A DNA stretch of 64,000 bases from CASPLG01 sp965120375 (GTDB lineage: Bacteria; Bacillota; Clostridia; Oscillospirales; Acutalibacteraceae). Of this stretch, positions 59,474 to 64,000 are shown one piece after another (the stretch's first letter is position 1; every line of letters starts with the position of its first letter). Under the pieces are notes generated by a model. It searched no databases, was not told where the DNA came from, and was given only the letters and a program-made list of their open reading frames with translations. The stretch lies in assembly GCA_965120375.1 (NCBI GenBank), contig CBCPMW010000009.1, positions 1 through 64,000 on the forward strand, read 5' to 3'. The position numbers were made by a program, and so were the translations under genes.

Positions 59474-60517
59474 TTACAGATCGTCAACTAGTGCTCCACT
59501 TTTTGCATAAGCAGTACTTTTTGCTTCGAAAAAGTCTGTCTTTATTAGGTTTGCATTGCTGTATTGACTGACCCACGACATAGAATCAGGCTCTTTGGCA
59601 TATCCATCATATATGGGATCTAAACCAAGTCCTGTGCAACGTAAATTACCAAGATACTTTATGTAATCTTCTATCATTTGTTCAGATAAACCTTGAATTT
59701 CATTACCGATTACATATTTTCCCCATTCAATTTCCTGTTTACACCCCTCCAATATCATTTCTCTGTAAAGATCAGATTGGATCTCACTGAAAAGCTCCGG
59801 ATACTCACTTCTTAAATCTAGAATTATACTTCTAAACAGCCAAAGATGAGTATTTTCATCGCGATTTATGTATCTTATTTCCTGAGCAGAACCGGTCATT
59901 TTATTGTTACGACCAAGATTATAAAAAAACATAAAGCCACTGTAAAAGTAAATACCTTCCAAGATATAGTTTGCTACAAGTGTTTTAGCAAAAGTAAAAG
60001 GAGTTTTATTCTTTTGAAAATCATTATATAAATCACCTATAAAAGTGTTTCTACTTAACAAATGTGGATCATTTTTCCATTGATATAGGACTTCATTCCT
60101 TTTTTGAGGCTCACAAATACTATCAAGCATATAGCTATAACTTTGACTATGTACTGCTTCTTGGAATGCTTGAATAGATAAACAAAGATTTATTTCATTT
60201 GCTGTAACATAATTACCGATAGTCGGAATAAATGCAGTCTGAATACTATCCAAAAAAACAAGAAAAGATAATATTTTATCGTATGCTCGCCTTTCTACAT
60301 CAGATATAGCTAAATAATCTTTAACATCAGAAGCTAGACTAATTTCTTCCGGTATCCAGAAATTATTCATCGCCTGACGATACCACTTACTTACCCAAGT
60401 ATACTTCATATTGTTAAAGTCGTTAAGATTCGTAGTATTCCCATTTATTATTCGGCGTGCTCTGATATCGGTATCTCCTTCAGGGTTAAACAGTGGTTTT
60501 CTCTCTAACTTGAACAT
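59474..60517 (-). CDS. nrdB: Class I ribonucleotide reductase, small subunit (R2)
   Basis: The 347-residue protein has the ferritin-like di-iron site: Asp in FLVFLDSIQT, Glu and His in QEAVHSQSYSYML, Glu in ANYILEGIYFYSG, and Glu/His in RDENTHLWLFRS. The radical Tyr is present (EAVHSQSY, four residues after the His), so it looks like an ordinary tyrosyl-radical R2. It supplies the radical to NrdA. Its start overlaps the nrdA end by 13 bases. Confidence 0.95.
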   Translation of the reverse strand: MFKLERKPLFNPEGDTDIRARRIINGNTTNLNDFNNMKYTWVSKWYRQAMNNFWIPEEISLASDVKDYLAISDVERRAYDKILSFLVFLDSIQTAFIPTIGNYVTANEINLCLSIQAFQEAVHSQSYSYMLDSICEPQKRNEVLYQWKNDPHLLSRNTFIGDLYNDFQKNKTPFTFAKTLVANYILEGIYFYSGFMFFYNLGRNNKMTGSAQEIRYINRDENTHLWLFRSIILDLRSEYPELFSEIQSDLYREMILEGCKQEIEWGKYVIGNEIQGLSEQMIEDYIKYLGNLRCTGLGLDPIYDGYAKEPDSMSWVSQYSNANLIKTDFFEAKSTAYAKSGALVDDL

Positions 60518-63006
60518 ACATCACAATCCTCTACTTCTAAACTTTTAGACCTAACGTAATATATGGTTTTTACGCCTTCTTCCCATGCAAGAATATACAA
60601 ATTTAAAATTTGACTAAATGTATATTCGTTAGTTATATATAAATTCACGCTCTGAGACTGATCAATATGGCGCTGACGAACACCACATGCTCGCAAAGAC
60701 CATTTTTGATCAATAATATGCGAATTTTTATAGTACCAAAAAGTCTTTTGAGAGAGTTCAGGTGCGACTCTTGGCGATAAACCATCTTTTTTCTCCTCTA
60801 AAAAGTACCTACTCATTATAGGATCAACCCCGGCAGAAGTTCCAGCTATTATACTAGTGCTGCTAGTTGGAGCTATAGCTAAAAGGTATCCATTCCTTAT
60901 GCCAAAAGCCTTAACTTTTGCTTTAAGTTTTTTCCACCTTTCCGAATTGTAGTTCCTAATATCGAAATATTCTCCAGTTTGCCAGCTGCTTCCCTCAAAA
61001 AACTCGTATTTTCCCTTTTCTATAGCATTTTCACAACTTGAATCTATTGCTGCATAGTTAATATTTTCAAAGATTTTGTCTATAAACTTTAGATGTTCGG
61101 AAGATTCCCAGTAAATTTTGTTTTTAGCTAACATATGGTGATATCCACTAACTCCCAAGCCAATTGGACGATACTTTTCACTCGTTATTTTTGCATATGG
61201 AACAGGGAAAAAATTCAAATCTATAACGTTATCAAGAGCTCTTATGGCGCTTTTTGTAATTGTATAAATTTCATCTGCGTTATTTACGTCTATTCGTCCA
61301 AGCGATAAACTAGCAAGATTGCAAACAACAAAATCTCCAGATTTAGCTGATGAAACAACAATTTGCTCACCGTCTATTACCTTTATTTCTTGAGAAATTT
61401 GCTCTATGGGACTCATATTTTGGGCAATTTCAGTGCATAAATTACTACAGTAAATCATACCTTTATGCTTATTCGGATTAGTTTTGTTTACAGTATCGCG
61501 ATTAAAAACAAATGGTGTCCCGGTTTCAACAGCGCTTTTGAGTATAAGTCTAATAACATCCTTTATAGGAATAACTCTTTTTGAAATTCTACTATCTTCT
61601 ATGCACGATATATACTTTTCGAGCCATTCTTGACCATAAAAATCCTCCAGTGAATAACCTTTAACTTTCTTCACTTCATGCGGGCACATAAGATACCAAT
61701 TTCCATTTACATTTTTTTTAGCTTGTTCCCAGAAATAATCAGGGTAGCAAACAGCGGGGAAAATATCGTGAGCTTTCATTCGATCGTCACCATTATTAGT
61801 TCTAAGCATTAAAAATTCCGGCAAATCCTTATGCCACACATCTAAATATACAGCAACAGCTCCCTTTCTTACCCCAAGTTGATCTACAGCTATAGCAGTA
61901 TCATTGGCAAGCTTTATCCAACGAATTATTCCACCAGCAGCACCTTTGTGTCCTCGTATATCACTTCCGTTAGCTCGAACTTTCCCAAAATAAAGCCCCA
62001 TGCCACCCCCAAACTTACTAACTTTAGCGAAATTATCTATGCTCCTGTAAATACCGTCTAAACTATCTGGAACTGTGTCTATAAAACAAGATGACAGTTG
62101 ATTTAAAGGTTTCCTGGCATTCGAAAGAGTCGGAGTTGCCATAGTAACTTTTAGTGTGCTGAGCATATCATAAAACCGTTTTACCCAATCTAAACGATTT
62201 TGCTTTTCTTTTATTGCAAGATGCATAGAAATTCCTAGAAACATTTCTTGAGGCAACTCAATAGGTTTACCTTCAGAATTTGTTGTTAAGTAACGATTTA
62301 AAAGTAAATCCAAGCCAGATATATTAAATAAATTGTCTCTATCATCTTTTATGTAACCTTCTAGTTGTCTGACTTCAGTTTCTGTGTAAGAATTAAGGAT
62401 ATAGTCCCCATACTGACCATTGATTGTCCAATACTTAATTTTTTCGTAAAGACTTTTTATGTTTAACTTGTAGAAATAGTCTTTTGCATACTTTTTCACT
62501 TGCAATAAACGAAATCTAGCTGCAATCATTTCCCAAAGAGGACAGTCTAGAGACGTAAGTTCACTTGCAGCTTTTACTAGTAAATTAATCTTCTCTTTCT
62601 CCGAGGTTTTTTCACTACACATAGATTTCAATTTCTCTTCAAGACGTTTTAGGCTGTAATGCTCGTCGCTGAATTCATGTTGTACAGATCTTAAAACGTC
62701 ATCATTTAAAATTTCAAGATCGAAATTTTGTAAAAAGCTTTCTCTTTCGCTTTTACAGTTTTTGTTATGACTAAATATAAAATTTTCTTTTATGCTATCT
62801 TTTATTAGTACCGTAGTCTCGATCTGTTTTTGAATTTTTTCTGCACCGCTTATAATTTCCTCTTTATCTTGAGCTAAAAGAGTAGATTTTGAAGCACTTA
62901 TAACTTTTTCTATTTCAAAGCTAGATTTCTCCAAATCAGAGTTAGAAAAAGGATTGGAATCATACTCGTAAGCGTTTTCATGCTTTTCTTTTTTTGTAAC
63001 CTTCAT
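60505..63006 (-). CDS. nrdA: Class I ribonucleotide reductase, large subunit (R1)
   Basis: NrdA reduces ribonucleoside diphosphates. The redox Cys in LNQLSSCFIDT, the catalytic NLCTEI (Asn, Cys, Glu) and the second redox Cys in FVVCNLASLSLG are present. The radical-path Tyr pair lies in KTIYYVRSK and a C-terminal CDVC shuttle ends the protein. About 160 N-terminal residues precede the conserved core and contain no ATP-cone pattern that I recognise. It is co-transcribed with nrdB. The presence of an oxygen-dependent class I enzyme in a clostridial-type genome is compatible with the nearby peroxidase-type rubrerythrin. Confidence 0.95.
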   Translation of the reverse strand: MKVTKKEKHENAYEYDSNPFSNSDLEKSSFEIEKVISASKSTLLAQDKEEIISGAEKIQKQIETTVLIKDSIKENFIFSHNKNCKSERESFLQNFDLEILNDDVLRSVQHEFSDEHYSLKRLEEKLKSMCSEKTSEKEKINLLVKAASELTSLDCPLWEMIAARFRLLQVKKYAKDYFYKLNIKSLYEKIKYWTINGQYGDYILNSYTETEVRQLEGYIKDDRDNLFNISGLDLLLNRYLTTNSEGKPIELPQEMFLGISMHLAIKEKQNRLDWVKRFYDMLSTLKVTMATPTLSNARKPLNQLSSCFIDTVPDSLDGIYRSIDNFAKVSKFGGGMGLYFGKVRANGSDIRGHKGAAGGIIRWIKLANDTAIAVDQLGVRKGAVAVYLDVWHKDLPEFLMLRTNNGDDRMKAHDIFPAVCYPDYFWEQAKKNVNGNWYLMCPHEVKKVKGYSLEDFYGQEWLEKYISCIEDSRISKRVIPIKDVIRLILKSAVETGTPFVFNRDTVNKTNPNKHKGMIYCSNLCTEIAQNMSPIEQISQEIKVIDGEQIVVSSAKSGDFVVCNLASLSLGRIDVNNADEIYTITKSAIRALDNVIDLNFFPVPYAKITSEKYRPIGLGVSGYHHMLAKNKIYWESSEHLKFIDKIFENINYAAIDSSCENAIEKGKYEFFEGSSWQTGEYFDIRNYNSERWKKLKAKVKAFGIRNGYLLAIAPTSSTSIIAGTSAGVDPIMSRYFLEEKKDGLSPRVAPELSQKTFWYYKNSHIIDQKWSLRACGVRQRHIDQSQSVNLYITNEYTFSQILNLYILAWEEGVKTIYYVRSKSLEVEDCDVCSS

Positions 63007-63042
63007 TCAATGCATTCCTCCACCAGCATTCTACATGTTGAC

Positions 63043-63186
63043 CTCGCAAATAGCGAGACTTTAGTTATATTTACTAGTCAAAAAAGTTGTTTTTAGTTAT
63101 CAAAGATAAAGATACTCACAACAGTAAAGAGCAGCCTACACTGCTAGGCAAGGTGTAGGTTGGCACTAAGACTCTCGAACTAAACT
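63043..63186 (-). other. Leader region of nrdA with two hairpins
   Basis: CTCGC/GCGAG (63043-63057) forms a small hairpin in the nrdA leader. CCTACAC/GTGTAGG (63134-63160) forms another just after the rubrerythrin stop codon and is not followed by a T-run on the minus strand, so it may be a weak or regulated terminator. A NrdR box was not recognised. Confidence 0.4.
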
Positions 63187-63729
63187 TTACTTGAAGTAGC
63201 GATTCAAAAGGCCTTCAAAAGCCTGACCATGACGAGCTTCATCTTTACACATTTCGTGTACCGTATCGTGAATTGCATCATATCCAAGCTCTTTCGCGCG
63301 CTTAGCCAGCTTAAGTTTTCCGGCAGTCGCGCAGCACTCAGCTTCTACACGCATCTCAAGATTCATTTTCGTACTAGTTGTAACTACTTCTCCTAAAAGT
63401 TCTGCGAACTTAGCTGCATGTTCAGCTTCCTCAAAAGCTATGCGCTTGTAAGCAGAAGCAACTTCTGGGAAACCTTCCCGGTCAGCTTGCCGGCTCATAG
63501 CTAAATACATTCCAACTTCACTGCATTCACCCATGAAATTTTCTCTTAAACCCTCAACAACTTCCTCATCAAGTTCTTTGGCAACGCCAACTCGATGTTC
63601 ATCAGCCCAACCGCGAGTACTGATTATAATGTTAAACTTCGACGCTGCTGCCCCGCAAAGAGGGCATTTCTCCGGGGCATTTTCTCCTTCCGTAGTGTAT
63701 CCGCATACAGAGCAAACAAATTTCGACAT
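63187..63729 (-). CDS. rbr: Reverse-type rubrerythrin (rubredoxin domain first)
   Basis: The 180-residue protein has an N-terminal rubredoxin-like domain (FVCSVCGYTTEGENAPEKCPLCG) and a C-terminal di-iron ferritin-like domain with Glu/His ligands (FMGECSEVGMYL, FEEAEHAAKFAELL, HEMCKDEARHGQAF). This domain order marks the reverse rubrerythrins that reduce hydrogen peroxide in anaerobes using NADH-derived electrons. The ATG at 63729 follows AGGAGG by seven bases. It precedes nrdA on the same strand. Confidence 0.94.
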   Translation of the reverse strand: MSKFVCSVCGYTTEGENAPEKCPLCGAAASKFNIIISTRGWADEHRVGVAKELDEEVVEGLRENFMGECSEVGMYLAMSRQADREGFPEVASAYKRIAFEEAEHAAKFAELLGEVVTTSTKMNLEMRVEAECCATAGKLKLAKRAKELGYDAIHDTVHEMCKDEARHGQAFEGLLNRYFK

Positions 63730-64000
63730 CAAATATCCTCCTAATAAAAATTAATTTTCCACCTAATTAATAAATACTTACACAAAGATAAGAAACAAAA
63801 TCTCAAATAAATTACCCAAAAAAACAACTTAAGGTATGAATAAAAAATCCGTAGCCGTGTAAAATATTTCTAGCTAAGTGTAATAATATGGATCTGTTTA
63901 TACCGGCTGTTGTAAGTTTAATCTGTAATTAATAAATATAAAAACGACAACAACCAATGAATAAATTATCACAATAAAAGCTTATTGTCAACTACATGCA

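Noticed and set aside
1..64000. CRISPR array
   Set aside because: No regularly spaced repeats of 20-40 bases with unique spacers were seen on reading through the window. The repeats found are simple tandem duplications.

Overview
The window looks like a chromosomal segment of a low-GC, Gram-positive, endospore-forming bacterium of the class Clostridia, most likely an Oscillospirales/Ruminococcaceae-type lineage. The reasons are the AT-rich composition, strong Shine-Dalgarno (SD) sites with frequent TTG and GTG starts, sporulation genes (spoIIE, spoIIID, a PdaB-like deacetylase, a small Cys-rich YjcZ-like protein) and the typical clostridial core genes. The taxonomic placement is inferred from gene families, not from a marker tree.

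Positions 1 to about 17.7 kb are an accessory zone. It begins with a decayed IS3-type insertion sequence. Next comes a 1034-residue predicted secreted protein of unknown function, whose start region and coding sequence carry several recent tandem duplications. A YjbR-like gene and a gene-poor stretch with a tRNA-like fragment follow, then a truncated recD2. Divergent from recD2 is a two-gene unit: an exonuclease III/AP endonuclease followed 25 bases later by a group-II-intron-lineage reverse transcriptase that has no ribozyme around it. This RT has an altered RT4 motif, an HNH domain and an extra C-terminal domain, and it ends in a long hairpin. Then comes a degraded prophage or integrative element (three XRE-type regulators, two of them frameshifted; a SLOG-type protein; a sigma-like regulator; AlkD; HU; a broken phage gene) that abuts a tRNA-Leu(GAG). 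A Cache/HAMP/PP2C phosphatase and a small-membrane-protein locus with a G-rich leader close the zone.

From 17.7 to 45.3 kb the layout is mostly core metabolism and cell-envelope genes: a DacF-type carboxypeptidase, pgi, rpmF, der, plsY, a phosphoglycerate-mutase-like phosphatase, typA, a dCMP deaminase, a transglutaminase-like lipoprotein and a folE-folP-folB-folK operon. A two-gene sigma-like cassette, spoIIE, a GH25 muramidase, ferredoxin, an M23 peptidase, an aminotransferase, a PdaB-like deacetylase and tspO follow. Next is a GC-rich orphan gene driven by a promoter whose spacer is an AT microsatellite, then a UDG family 4 enzyme, spoIIID and tyrS.

From 45.3 to 57.7 kb is the rpoB-rpoC and str (rpsL-rpsG-fusA-tuf) transcription/translation block. 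The remainder holds an organophosphate:Pi-type transporter with an unusual hairpin between its SD and AUG, the class I ribonucleotide reductase genes nrdA-nrdB, and a reverse-type rubrerythrin.

The best candidates for something undescribed are the ExoIII-RT-HNH operon (6.77-9.73 kb), the microsatellite-spaced promoter with its orphan gene (39.62-40.5 kb), the duplicated leader of the large secreted protein (3.8-3.97 kb), and the SD-hairpin-AUG arrangement of the transporter (59.29-59.33 kb). All domain and family names are from memory of family motifs; no database search was run.
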